From: an uncultured bacterium
GTDB taxonomy: Bacteria; Bacillota; Clostridia; Lachnospirales; Lachnospiraceae
NCBI GenBank assembly: GCA_946061355.1
Contig: CAMGRE010000010.1
Span: 1 to 24,306, forward strand
Direction of reading: 5' to 3'
Length of the DNA: 24,306 bases
Each line of letters starts with the position of its first letter. Position 1 is the stretch's first letter. The notes under the pieces were generated by a model that saw only the letters and a program-made list of their open reading frames with translations, made no database searches and had not been told where the DNA came from. The translations under genes and the position numbers were made by a program. Positions 1-8,139 of this stretch are shown here, one piece after another.

Positions 1-15
1 AAAGGAGGAGATGTC

Positions 16-645
16 ATGAACGTATTGGCGGTTGGTTCTCATTTTAACAACATCGAAATCGGTTGCGGCGGCACACTTGCAAAGCATGTGCAGCGGGGCG
101 ATAAGGTGCTCCTCTATGTGGCGGCTACCACGGGAATCCTCAATTCTGAGCGCAAGGAAGTGGGGAAGGATCAGGCGGCATTCGACGATGCCAGAGAGGC
201 GGCAGATATTATCGGCGGCAAGTTGATCCTTGGTGGTTTTGAGACGTTGCATCTGGAATTCAATGACAACCTGAATTCAAAATTGGTACATTTGATTGAG
301 AAAGAAAAAATTGATCTGATCTACACCCATTTTCCGGGAGATCCGCAGCATGATCACCGGGCGCTGGCAAGGGCGACGATCAATGCCGGCAGACATGTAC
401 CCAGGATACTGACATATCATTGTACCTGGTACCAGTCGGAGATGCCTTTTACGCCTAATTTCTACGTTGACATTACGGATACCTGGGCGCAGAAGGAAGA
501 GGCGATGCAGGCATATGAGACCGGGAATGGAATTGTCAGTCCGGAGAAGATTGAATACTTTAGAAATGATGCCGAGAATAAAGGGCGTCAGAACGGCGTG
601 AAGATGGCGGAGGGCTTCCAGATCATCAAATGGTTGGCGCCATGA
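16..645 (+). CDS. PIG-L/LmbE-family protein with Asn-Asn in place of the catalytic Asp pair
   Basis: 209 aa, the full length of a small PIG-L/LmbE de-N-acetylase fold. A perfect AAAGGAGG ribosome site at 1-8 fixes the start. The family metal site normally reads H-x-D-D-x-E near the N-terminus plus a later HxDH. Here the first motif is H9-F-N11-N12-I-E14, so the general-base Asp and the metal-ligand Asp are both Asn (codons AAC AAC). The later H112-D-H114 motif is intact. The gene at 16282-16908 is a clear paralogue over its whole length and keeps both Asp residues. By family knowledge the loss of both Asp should abolish or strongly change zinc-dependent deacetylation. It may be a pseudoenzyme partner or have a new role. 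It is the first gene in the window, so its upstream context is unknown. The reading frame is undamaged, so this is not simple gene decay. Confidence 0.85.
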   Translation: MNVLAVGSHFNNIEIGCGGTLAKHVQRGDKVLLYVAATTGILNSERKEVGKDQAAFDDAREAADIIGGKLILGGFETLHLEFNDNLNSKLVHLIEKEKIDLIYTHFPGDPQHDHRALARATINAGRHVPRILTYHCTWYQSEMPFTPNFYVDITDTWAQKEEAMQAYETGNGIVSPEKIEYFRNDAENKGRQNGVKMAEGFQIIKWLAP

Positions 646-2120
646 GAAATCGCTGGTTTGACAACGATCATGAAATAAATCATAAGAGAGGGGCGGAGCA
701 GGTGATCCTGCTCGGCGCCCTTTTGTTGTTTTTTGGAATTTTGTGGTATGTGAGTCCGACAGGGATTTATCCGGATTCCGGATCCTATATCTCGATGCAG
801 CCGGGAAGGGAGCCGCTCTATCCGACATTTCTGGCGATTTTCAGGAGAATATTCGGGGAAAATGACAGGATTACCTGGCTGGCAGGCTCCGGTCAGCACC
901 TGACAGAGGAATTTCTTCCGGAGTTTCTTGCGAACAAACCTTTACGGACGGCAGCTTTTGTCCAGAACGTGCTTGCAGCATTTTCGTGCTGGTTTCTCAC
1001 GAATACAGTCTGGCGGGTTTTTCACCCCGGAAAATTTCTGAAGTTTTTGACGGCGTGCTGTACGCTGATCCCGTACCTGTTGACACCGATTGCGTCCTCG
1101 TCCGGAATGGTCCTTACCAATGCCATTCTGACGGAGGGACTTGCATTCTCACTGAACGGCTTTTTTACCGGCTGCATGATTCTTGCCCTTTTGGAAAAGG
1201 ATAAAAAGATCCGCCATTACGGGATGGCCTTTCTCACATCGTTTCTTCTGGCAGTTACGAGAAATCAGATGCTGGTGATCTTTGCGGTCTGGTGTGTGGC
1301 GGTATTGTTTGAGATCTGCAGATACAGACAATGGAGAGCAGCGCTCCTGCTGGCAGCTGCGGTTGTCCTGTTCCTTTTCGGACGCAGGATGGTGACGGAG
1401 CTTTATAATCATGCGGCGGACAAGAGTTATGTCGGAGCCGACACCGGCAGCTATAATCTGTTGACAACGGTATTGTATCTGTCCGATCCTGCTGATGTGG
1501 AAGCAATCAGGGAGTTTAAGTACCGGGAGCTTTTCCTTACACTGCATGAGCAGATGGATGGCGGAGAGATGACGAGCACGTTTGCGCCCACAGGAGTTTT
1601 GAACAAAGCTTACCATTATGAGGAATACTATGATGTGATCGGATTTCAGGTGCAGCAGCCCATCCTGTTTGAGTATGTGCGTGAGCAGGGCGCTTCCAAG
1701 GAACAGGAGCTGACGGCTGTTGTGAAGATTGCTTCCGATCTGTGCAGAGAGCTTTTGCCGGTGCTTTTCAGTAATTACGCTTATAATTATTTTGCCACGG
1801 TGTGCAGCGGGCTCACCAGATCGATCTCGGCGAGCGGGATGATTATGGGGATCTATTCGCTGTTTGCATATTTTATTGCTGTGATACTTATGGTATATTT
1901 ATATTATCAAAACAGACAGAGCAAAGCTGCGCTGCTGATGCTGTTTTCGCTTCTGATGATCTGTGCCAACGTTTTCGGCACGGCGGTCATGATCATGTGT
2001 CTGTCGCGGTATATGATCTATCACACATCATTATTCTACATCGCAGGACTTATGGAACTGATGGAACTGTGGCAGTTGAAAAAGGATAAAATAACAAAGA
2101 AATCAACGGAAAGGGAATAA
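642..2120 (+). CDS. Multi-pass membrane protein, GT-C glycosyltransferase-like
   Basis: About 492 aa from the ATG at 642, which shares an ATGA overlap with the preceding stop. An ATG at 630 is possible but gives a longer overlap. The protein has many hydrophobic segments: one at about residues 20-40, several between about 100 and 255, and more from about 395 to 475. After the first membrane segment comes an extracytoplasmic stretch with PDSGSYI and later REPLYP. This resembles the acidic first-loop motif of GT-C enzymes that use polyprenyl-phosphate sugars. A large hydrophilic loop (about 260-380) separates the two membrane blocks. The likely role is sugar transfer on the outer face of the membrane, or another polyprenyl-linked glycan step. 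No family is recognised firmly, and a polymerase-like function is the main alternative. Confidence 0.7.
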   Translation: MRNRWFDNDHEINHKRGAEQVILLGALLLFFGILWYVSPTGIYPDSGSYISMQPGREPLYPTFLAIFRRIFGENDRITWLAGSGQHLTEEFLPEFLANKPLRTAAFVQNVLAAFSCWFLTNTVWRVFHPGKFLKFLTACCTLIPYLLTPIASSSGMVLTNAILTEGLAFSLNGFFTGCMILALLEKDKKIRHYGMAFLTSFLLAVTRNQMLVIFAVWCVAVLFEICRYRQWRAALLLAAAVVLFLFGRRMVTELYNHAADKSYVGADTGSYNLLTTVLYLSDPADVEAIREFKYRELFLTLHEQMDGGEMTSTFAPTGVLNKAYHYEEYYDVIGFQVQQPILFEYVREQGASKEQELTAVVKIASDLCRELLPVLFSNYAYNYFATVCSGLTRSISASGMIMGIYSLFAYFIAVILMVYLYYQNRQSKAALLMLFSLLMICANVFGTAVMIMCLSRYMIYHTSLFYIAGLMELMELWQLKKDKITKKSTERE

Positions 2121-2126
2121 AGAAAT

Positions 2127-3107
2127 ATGGGCTTTCGGAATCTGAAATTTGACGGGGACGCGGTCTTCCTGGTGACAGGAGGCGCCGGCTTCATCGGATC
2201 CAATCTGTGTGAGGCGATCACAGATATGGGATACCGGGTGAGGTGTCTTGACAATCTGTCGACCGGGAAACAGGAGAATGTGGATTTCCTGTCAGACAGG
2301 GAGAATTATACGTTTATCAGGGGAGATATCCGGGATCTCGATACGTGTATGGAGGCATGTAAGGGCGTGGATTTCGTGCTCAATCAGGCGGCGTGGGGAA
2401 GCGTGCCGCGCAGCATCGAGATGCCGCTTCTGTATGAGGAGATCAATATCCGTGGAACTTTAAATATGATGGAGGCCGCAAGGCAGCAGGGCGTTAAGAA
2501 ATTCGTCTACGCTTCCAGTTCCTCCGTGTACGGGGATCATCCTGTACTTCCCAAGGTTGAGGGACAGGAGGGCAATCTCCTCTCACCCTATGCGCTGACA
2601 AAGCGTGTGGATGAGGAGTACGGAAAGCTTTATAAGAAACTGTACGGACTGGATACGTACGGCATGCGCTATTTCAACGTGTTTGGCAGACGGCAGGATC
2701 CGGACGGCGCTTACGCGGCGGTCATTCCGAAATTCATTCGACAGCTCCTGCACGGAGAGGTTCCGACGATCAACGGTGACGGAAAACAGTCCAGGGATTT
2801 CACCTATATCGACAATGTGATCGAAGCGAATCTGAAAGCGTGTCTGGCGTCCTCAGAGGCAGCAGGACAGGCGTTCAACATCGCTTATGGCGGCAGAGAG
2901 TATCTGATTGACATCTATTATGATCTGTGCAAAGCATTGAATAAGCAGGTGGAGCCGAATTTCGGCTCGGACAGAGCCGGCGATATCAAGCATTCCAACG
3001 CCGATATCTCCAAGGCAAGGAAACTGCTCGGCTATGATCCCGACTATGATTTCGCTAAGGGGATCGCGCTTGCGATCGACTGGTATCGGGAAAATCTGGC
3101 ACAGTAA
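2127..3107 (+). CDS. UDP-N-acetylglucosamine 4-epimerase-like SDR (WbpP/Gne type)
   Basis: 326 aa extended short-chain dehydrogenase/reductase. The NAD-binding TGGAGFIGS lies at residues 17-25, the SSSVYG strand follows at about 131-136, and the catalytic Y155-x3-K159 pair (YALTK) is intact. The MRYFNVFGRRQDPDGAYAAV segment is characteristic of the WbpP/GalE-like group that interconverts UDP-GlcNAc and UDP-GalNAc (or the uronic acid forms). It would supply a UDP-GalNAc-type donor to the GT4 enzymes that follow. The start lies 6 bp after the previous stop, with its purine-rich ribosome site inside the end of that gene. Family assignment is firm, but the exact sugar (HexNAc, hexose or HexNAcA) cannot be read from sequence alone. 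Confidence 0.88.
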   Translation: MGFRNLKFDGDAVFLVTGGAGFIGSNLCEAITDMGYRVRCLDNLSTGKQENVDFLSDRENYTFIRGDIRDLDTCMEACKGVDFVLNQAAWGSVPRSIEMPLLYEEINIRGTLNMMEAARQQGVKKFVYASSSSVYGDHPVLPKVEGQEGNLLSPYALTKRVDEEYGKLYKKLYGLDTYGMRYFNVFGRRQDPDGAYAAVIPKFIRQLLHGEVPTINGDGKQSRDFTYIDNVIEANLKACLASSEAAGQAFNIAYGGREYLIDIYYDLCKALNKQVEPNFGSDRAGDIKHSNADISKARKLLGYDPDYDFAKGIALAIDWYRENLAQ

Positions 3108-3121
3108 AGGAATAGTACAAT

Positions 3122-4186
3122 ATGACAAGAATGCTTCATATCGTTGGGTCGATGTCACCCAGCGGCATCGGAAATTATATCATGAATGTGTACCGCAATA
3201 TTGACAGGAGCAAGGTACAGTTTGATTTCATCGTGCATGAGCACAGGGAAGTCAGTTTTGATGAGGAAATCAAATCACTCGGGGGCAAACTTTTCTATGT
3301 GACGAGGAAAGCAGTGAGCCCGATGAAGAATTTTGTGGAGATCCGGAACGTGGTGAAGGACGGAAAGTACAGGATCGTATTCCGTCATACGGACACATCC
3401 ACGGTGGCGCTTGATCTGCTGGCGGCAAAGCTGGGTGGTGCAAAGGTTCGTATCGCACACTCGCATTCCACCAGCACACCGAATGTTCAGATGCACCATA
3501 CGTTCCAGCCGATGCTCAATGCCCTGTGTACGGGACGGTTTGCCTGCTCACAGAAGGCGGGCGAGTGGCTGTACGGGGACAAGCCCTTTGAGGTGATCTG
3601 GAATGCCATCAATCTCGATGAGTTCTGCTATCAGGAGAAGTACCGGCAGCGGATGCGCACGAAAGAAGATCTGGAAGGAAAGCTGGTTATCGGACATGTG
3701 GGAAATCTTCTTCCGGTCAAGAATCACCTGTTTATGCTTGATATCATGGCGGCGCTCGTGAAAAAAGAACCGGAGTCGGTGCTGCTCTTTGTCGGTGACG
3801 GGGAGATGCGTCCGGCGATTGAGAAGAAAATACAGGAATCGGGGCTTCAGGAGCACGTCCGGCTGCTCGGTGTGCGAACGGATACTGCGAAACTCCTGCA
3901 GGCGATGGATCTCTTCCTGTTCCCGTCAAAATATGAGGGACTGCCGATTGCGATGGTGGAGGCGCAGTGCAGCGGACTGCCCTGTCTGGTCTCCGATGTG
4001 ATCACACATGATGTGGATGTGACGCCTCTTGTGGAGCGGCTCTCTCTTGAATCGTCGCCTGAACAGTGGGCGGACCGGATCCTGGAGTTGTCCCGTCAGG
4101 AGCGCAAGGCACCCGGGAAAGAAGCATTTACGGAAAAGGGCTTTGACATTAGACAGATGGTAAAGCGATATGAGGAATTGGCATGA
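3122..4186 (+). CDS. GT4-family glycosyltransferase
   Basis: 354 aa, GT-B fold. The N-terminal acceptor domain has the glycine-rich GSMSPSGIGNYIMN loop near residue 9. The C-terminal donor domain shows HVGNLLPVKNH, then FVGDGEMR, then FPSKYEGLPIAMVEAQCSG with the E-x7-E nucleotide-sugar motif at about residues 270-280. It resembles EpsF-like capsule/EPS transferases of Firmicutes. The start is preceded by AAGGAA at suitable spacing, and its stop overlaps the next start by ATGA, which suggests translational coupling. It should add one sugar to a lipid-linked intermediate at the cytoplasmic face. Donor and linkage are unknown; proximity to the 4-epimerase hints at a HexNAc-type donor. Confidence 0.88.
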   Translation: MTRMLHIVGSMSPSGIGNYIMNVYRNIDRSKVQFDFIVHEHREVSFDEEIKSLGGKLFYVTRKAVSPMKNFVEIRNVVKDGKYRIVFRHTDTSTVALDLLAAKLGGAKVRIAHSHSTSTPNVQMHHTFQPMLNALCTGRFACSQKAGEWLYGDKPFEVIWNAINLDEFCYQEKYRQRMRTKEDLEGKLVIGHVGNLLPVKNHLFMLDIMAALVKKEPESVLLFVGDGEMRPAIEKKIQESGLQEHVRLLGVRTDTAKLLQAMDLFLFPSKYEGLPIAMVEAQCSGLPCLVSDVITHDVDVTPLVERLSLESSPEQWADRILELSRQERKAPGKEAFTEKGFDIRQMVKRYEELA

Positions 4187-5088
4187 GTGAATTGTTGAAC
4201 CGTATAAAAAGAGCGATGAGCTGTGAATACTGGAAGATCGGGTACCGGAAACTCAGAGAGGGGAAGAGCCTCTTACAGGATGAAGTGATCGAAGGATTCA
4301 CCATACTGCCCGGAAGACATTTTGTGACGCAGGCAGATCCTTTTTTGTATAAACATCAGGGCAAAAACTATCTCTTTTTTGAGAAGCAGAACCTGACTGA
4401 CATGAAGGGGACATTGTGGTGCTTTGATCTCGATGATCCCGGGCAGAAGCCGGTAAAGGTGCTAGAGGAGTCCTGCCATCTGTCTTATCCGCAGATCTTC
4501 CAATACGGAAAATATACCTATATGGTGCCTGAGACGAAACATGCGGAGGAGATCCGGGTCTACCGGTGCGAGAGATTTCCGGATCAGTGGGAGATTGAGA
4601 ACACGCTCTTAAATATTCCGGCAGTGGACACAACAATTTTAAAGACAGAGGATAACGGATGTCTCGCCTTTACGTACGTGGACGGCAGGCTGCAGATCTA
4701 TCGCTGTGAACTGGATCCCGGGCATTTTGCGCCGCGTAAGATAGAGCTCATCTATCAGGGGGAGGAATCCAAAACGACCAGGCCGGCCGGAAATCTCCTG
4801 TATGAGGATGGGAAGCTTCTCCGTCCTGCGCAGGATTGCAGCGAGTATTACGGACAGGGACTGATCTTCTATGAGGTTTCGGATCCTCATTCGGATCATT
4901 ATGAGGAACGGGAATATAAGACGTTTACATCGTTGCAGATGCGTTTGATCGGCTGTAATCCCAAAGGCATTCATACATACAACAGGAATGAGGAGTATGA
5001 GGTGATCGATATCCTCCATGAGGAAACCGGGCTCCGCGTCCTTTTCAAAAAACTCATATGGAAGTTATCGAAAAAGGAAGATGTATGA
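4183..5088 (+). CDS. GINT1_N-like beta-propeller protein
   Basis: 301 aa, soluble, no signal peptide. After an N-terminal helix of about 50 residues the protein is a series of short beta repeats rich in Tyr/Phe: ADPFLYKHQGKNYLFFE, then LSYPQIFQYGKYTYMVPE, then VDTTILKTEDNGCLAF, then RPAGNLLYEDGKLLRPAQ. This matches my knowledge of the domain found at the N-terminus of plant glucosamine inositolphosphorylceramide transferase 1 (GINT1_N), a GH43-like propeller that recurs in bacterial glycan clusters, sometimes fused to formyltransferase-like or glycosyltransferase domains. Here it stands alone. It overlaps both neighbours by ATGA, so it is probably made in step with the GT4 enzymes. Whether it is an enzyme, an acceptor-binding subunit or a deacylase is unknown. 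Confidence 0.7.
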   Translation: MSELLNRIKRAMSCEYWKIGYRKLREGKSLLQDEVIEGFTILPGRHFVTQADPFLYKHQGKNYLFFEKQNLTDMKGTLWCFDLDDPGQKPVKVLEESCHLSYPQIFQYGKYTYMVPETKHAEEIRVYRCERFPDQWEIENTLLNIPAVDTTILKTEDNGCLAFTYVDGRLQIYRCELDPGHFAPRKIELIYQGEESKTTRPAGNLLYEDGKLLRPAQDCSEYYGQGLIFYEVSDPHSDHYEEREYKTFTSLQMRLIGCNPKGIHTYNRNEEYEVIDILHEETGLRVLFKKLIWKLSKKEDV

Positions 5089-6173
5089 AAACCATTGTAT
5101 TTTATATTGCGACATTGACCAGAGGCGGTGCAGAGCGCGTTATGGTTAATCTGGCAAACTATTTTGTGAAACAGGATTACCGGGTGCTGATCCTGACACT
5201 GGTGCCCGATGAGGGATTGTACGAGATTGACTCGAAAGTGGAGCATCGGGTGCTGACCATGCCGGAGGACGGAGGCAGGATCTCCAATGCGCTCGGGCGT
5301 ATCACGCAGGTGCGCAGAGTGCTGAAGGAAGTGCAGGCGGATGCGCTCGTCTCTTTTATCGGCAAGACAAATCTCAGGGCGATCCTCGCAGGGCTGTTGA
5401 CAAAGACAAAGGTGTTTGTGTCGGTGCGGAGTGCACCGGGACGTGAATATGGTTTCGGTCTTCAGAGGCTGCTTGCGAGGACACTTTTCTGTTTTGCGGA
5501 CGGATGCATCTTCCAGACGGAACAGGCGCGGGATTTCTTCCCGAAGGCTGTGAGGAAGAAGAGCCGGATCTTTTATAATGCTCTTTCCGACGGGTGCGTG
5601 GATAAGCGGTATACCGGTGCGCGAAAGCCGGAGATCGTCACGGCGGGCCGTATGGACCCTGTCAAGAATCATGCACTTTTGTTGGATGCCTTTTCCCTGA
5701 TGGTGAAGAAGCATCCGGAACTCACCCTGACGATCTACGGGGACGGAGACTGCATGGCAGCGGTGAGAGATCAGGCAGAAAGATTGAAGTTGACAGATAA
5801 GATAAATTTAAAGGGGGACTGTCTTGATGTGCCGGAGCAGATGAAGGATGCCGGCGTGTTTGTGCTTTCCTCTGATTTTGAGGGGATGCCGAATGCGGTG
5901 GCGGAGGCAATGGCGCTTGGGATCCCGGTGGTATCCACGGATTGTCCCAGCGGAGGCGCGAGAGCGCTGGTGCATGACGGTGAGACGGGACTCCTTGTTC
6001 CCGTCAGGGATCCGGAGCGGATGGCGGCGGCGGTGCTGCGGATCCTGGATGATGAGGCGCTTGCGCGAAAGCTGTCGGACAATGGCTATGCGTTCAGCCT
6101 GACACTTCATCCGGACAGGATCCACAGACAGTGGCAGAATTATATCGAAGAGGTATGCGGATTCGGAGTATGA
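5085..6173 (+). CDS. GT4-family glycosyltransferase, first of a tandem paralogous pair
   Basis: 362 aa from the ATG at 5085, chosen because it forms an ATGA overlap with the upstream stop and has GGAAG just before it. An in-frame ATG at 5058 would only add nine atypical residues. The N-terminus has the TRGGAERVMVNLA motif typical of the PglA/PglH/PglJ-like GT4 group. The donor domain shows TAGRMDPVKNH, TIYGDGDC and FEGMPNAVAEAMALG with the E-x7-E motif near residue 265, then the DCPSGGARALVHDGETG segment. It is predicted to be cytoplasmic or membrane-associated and to transfer a sugar, plausibly a HexNAc, to a polyprenyl-linked acceptor. It is paralogous along its length to the next gene. Confidence 0.88.
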   Translation: MKTIVFYIATLTRGGAERVMVNLANYFVKQDYRVLILTLVPDEGLYEIDSKVEHRVLTMPEDGGRISNALGRITQVRRVLKEVQADALVSFIGKTNLRAILAGLLTKTKVFVSVRSAPGREYGFGLQRLLARTLFCFADGCIFQTEQARDFFPKAVRKKSRIFYNALSDGCVDKRYTGARKPEIVTAGRMDPVKNHALLLDAFSLMVKKHPELTLTIYGDGDCMAAVRDQAERLKLTDKINLKGDCLDVPEQMKDAGVFVLSSDFEGMPNAVAEAMALGIPVVSTDCPSGGARALVHDGETGLLVPVRDPERMAAAVLRILDDEALARKLSDNGYAFSLTLHPDRIHRQWQNYIEEVCGFGV

Positions 6174-7270
6174 AGAAAATTGCTTTTTTAATCAACAGTC
6201 TGGGCAAGGGCGGCGCCGAGCATGTGGCGGTCAATCTGGCGGAGCATTTTTGCGCGCAGGGATATGAGGTTTTGTTTGTAACTTCCCGCATCCTGCCGGA
6301 GGAATATGAACTTTCTTTTGCGAATAAGCGCAGGATTCTGGAAGATGAGATTGCACATGCGCCGTTTGGCAGGATCGGCAGGATCCCGGCGCGGATCACC
6401 GGTCTTAAGAAGATCTGGAGGGAAGAGAAGCCGGATGTGATTCTGTCGTTTATCGGCAAGTTAAACCTGTATGTGATGGTTTCTGTAGGCGGATCGGAAA
6501 TACCGGTCTTTTTGTCAGTCAGGAGTGATCCTGCCAGAGAATACCCCGGAGTGTTTCTAAAATGGCTTGCGGGAAAGCTGTTTGCGAGAGCCAGAGGCGT
6601 CTTTTTCCAGACGGACATGGCGATGCAATTTTTTGATGACAGTGTGAGAGGCCATTCGGAAGTCCTGCCGAACCTTCTGGATGAATCATTCCTTAAGCCC
6701 CGGTACGAGGGGGAAAGGGATCATGAGATCGTCATGGTGGGACGGCTGGATGCCAATAAGAACCATGCCATGGTATTTCGGGCATTTGCAGCTCTACATC
6801 AGGATTTTCCGGAGTACCGCCTGGTAATTTACGGTACCGGATATGCGGATGGCAGTGATACAAAACCGGCTCTTTTGAAACTGGCAGAAGAATTGGGCAT
6901 TCGCAGCAGTGTCATTTTTAAGGGGATGCAGACCGAAATCCGAAATAAGATAGAACGGGCAAGGATTTTTGTGCTGGCCTCCGGCTATGAGGGGATGCCG
7001 AATGCACTTTTGGAGGCGATGGCGAGCGGACTGTGCGTGATTTCCACAGACTGTCCGTGCGGCGGACCTGCGACGGTCATCAGGGATCACGAGAACGGCA
7101 TTCTGATTCCTGTCGGAGACGAGCGGGCGTTGGAAAAGGCGCTCCGGGAGGTGATGGCTGATCCGTCGCTCGCGGAACGGCTCGGCATGGCGGCGTCCGG
7201 GATTGCGGACACCCTCTGTCCGGGGAAAGTATGCGCCAAATGGCAGCACGCGATTGAAAGCAGATTGTAA
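6170..7270 (+). CDS. GT4-family glycosyltransferase, second of the tandem pair
   Basis: 366 aa from the ATG at 6170 (MKKIAFLI), which gives an ATGA overlap and aligns with the start of the preceding paralogue. A GTG at 6131 and an ATG at 6155 are in frame but less likely. Motifs in order are GKGGAEHVAVNLA, SFIGKLNLYVM, VMVGRLDANKNH and YEGMPNALLEAMASG with E-x7-E near residue 272, then DCPCGGPATVIRDHENG. The conserved SFIGK-NL and SVRS-REY blocks shared with the upstream copy show a tandem duplication followed by divergence. It probably adds a successive, chemically similar residue. It is the last gene of the tightly overlapping run that opens the window; a hairpin-containing gap follows. Confidence 0.88.
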   Translation: MKKIAFLINSLGKGGAEHVAVNLAEHFCAQGYEVLFVTSRILPEEYELSFANKRRILEDEIAHAPFGRIGRIPARITGLKKIWREEKPDVILSFIGKLNLYVMVSVGGSEIPVFLSVRSDPAREYPGVFLKWLAGKLFARARGVFFQTDMAMQFFDDSVRGHSEVLPNLLDESFLKPRYEGERDHEIVMVGRLDANKNHAMVFRAFAALHQDFPEYRLVIYGTGYADGSDTKPALLKLAEELGIRSSVIFKGMQTEIRNKIERARIFVLASGYEGMPNALLEAMASGLCVISTDCPCGGPATVIRDHENGILIPVGDERALEKALREVMADPSLAERLGMAASGIADTLCPGKVCAKWQHAIESRL

Positions 7271-7276
7271 ATGGCG

Positions 7277-7308
7277 GCAGATGATTGCAAACGAGTACAA
7301 TGATCTGC
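7277..7308 (+). other. Intercistronic hairpin
   Basis: The arms GCAGATGATTG (7277-7287) and CAATGATCTGC (7298-7308) pair over 11 positions with one central G-G mismatch, around a 10-nt loop. It lies wholly between the stop of the GT4 gene and the AGAAGGA ribosome site (7313-7319) of the acyltransferase gene. There is no U-run after it, so it is unlikely to be an intrinsic terminator. A role in mRNA processing or stability, or in setting translation of the next gene, is inference. Confidence 0.55.
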
Positions 7309-7324
7309 GGAAAGAAGGATATCT

Positions 7325-8089
7325 ATGTTGGTGGTCAACCGAAGGAAAAAACATGGTGTGGATTTCAGGGAAGTGTGGTATGCCGAGGAGAAATGCGGAC
7401 TCGACGGTATCATCCTCTACCGAGGAGCAAAGAAGCCGATCGGAAAGGAACTGCGCAAGGTGCGCACGCTGATCACGGATCTGACGCTCACCGAGGAAGA
7501 ACTGATATCAAAATGCCAGAAAGACTGCCGTTATCAGATCCGCCGGGCTGACCGGGAGGGAATCAGCGCAGAATTTAAGATGGGAAAAGAAATCTCGCAG
7601 GAGGATATGGATACCTTTTGCCGGTTTTTCATTGATTTCTGGAAGTCCAAGGGGATGGAAGCGGAAAGGTACGAGAAATACATGGAAGAGATCGAGACGT
7701 ATGTGCGGGAAGGGGTATTTGCCCTGACCACGGCAAAGCGTGGCGAGGAGGTGCTCGTATACCACACCTATATCGTGGGAGATACCTTTGTCCGCTCCTA
7801 TCAGTCTGCATCGTGTTTCCGGGATGGCGACAGGCAGTTCCAGCGTGTGGTCGGCATCGCCAACCGGTATCTGCACAAGGCGGATATGATGTATTTCAAG
7901 GAAATGGGCAAGACTACTTATGACTGGGGCGGTGCGGGTCTCAGGGAGGAAGTGAAGAACATCACGGAATTCAAGGAATCCTTTGGCGGTGAGGAACTGT
8001 ATTATTACGACTGCGAGGATGTGGTGGGTCTGAAGGCGGAAGCAGTAAAGGGACTCATCAATCTGGTGGGGATGCTGACGGACGACTGA
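7325..8089 (+). CDS. FemAB/GNAT-like acyltransferase
   Basis: 254 aa, soluble. The KCQKDCRYQIRRADREGI segment (about residues 63-80) is the basic helix typical of FemABX and BioF2-like (GNAT_6) acyltransferases. The C-terminal YDWGGAG followed by ITEFKESFGGEELYYYD matches the closing strand and helix of the same fold. FemABX enzymes move an amino acid from aminoacyl-tRNA to a peptidoglycan precursor. Shorter relatives in glycan clusters are thought to acylate sugar amines using acyl-CoA or aminoacyl donors. At 254 aa it is shorter than classical FemABX proteins (over 330 aa), so it probably has one and a half GNAT units or one decayed domain. The start has AGAAGGA 5 nt upstream. The substrate may be an amino sugar of the same glycan. 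Confidence 0.65.
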   Translation: MLVVNRRKKHGVDFREVWYAEEKCGLDGIILYRGAKKPIGKELRKVRTLITDLTLTEEELISKCQKDCRYQIRRADREGISAEFKMGKEISQEDMDTFCRFFIDFWKSKGMEAERYEKYMEEIETYVREGVFALTTAKRGEEVLVYHTYIVGDTFVRSYQSASCFRDGDRQFQRVVGIANRYLHKADMMYFKEMGKTTYDWGGAGLREEVKNITEFKESFGGEELYYYDCEDVVGLKAEAVKGLINLVGMLTDD

Positions 8090-8139
8090 GCGACGTGGTT
8101 TTTGGAGAGATGAAACTGATCAAATCATGAGGTGGCTGT

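Noticed and set aside
4971..5714. Minus-strand open frame across the propeller/GT4 junction
   Set aside because: Opposes two motif-rich + strand genes with an ATGA overlap; composition looks like an antisense shadow.
8110..8130. Mini-ORF of six codons (MKLIKS) with a GGAG upstream
   Set aside because: Too short to support, spacing of the ribosome site is poor, and no leader-peptide features (codon runs, attenuator stems) were seen.
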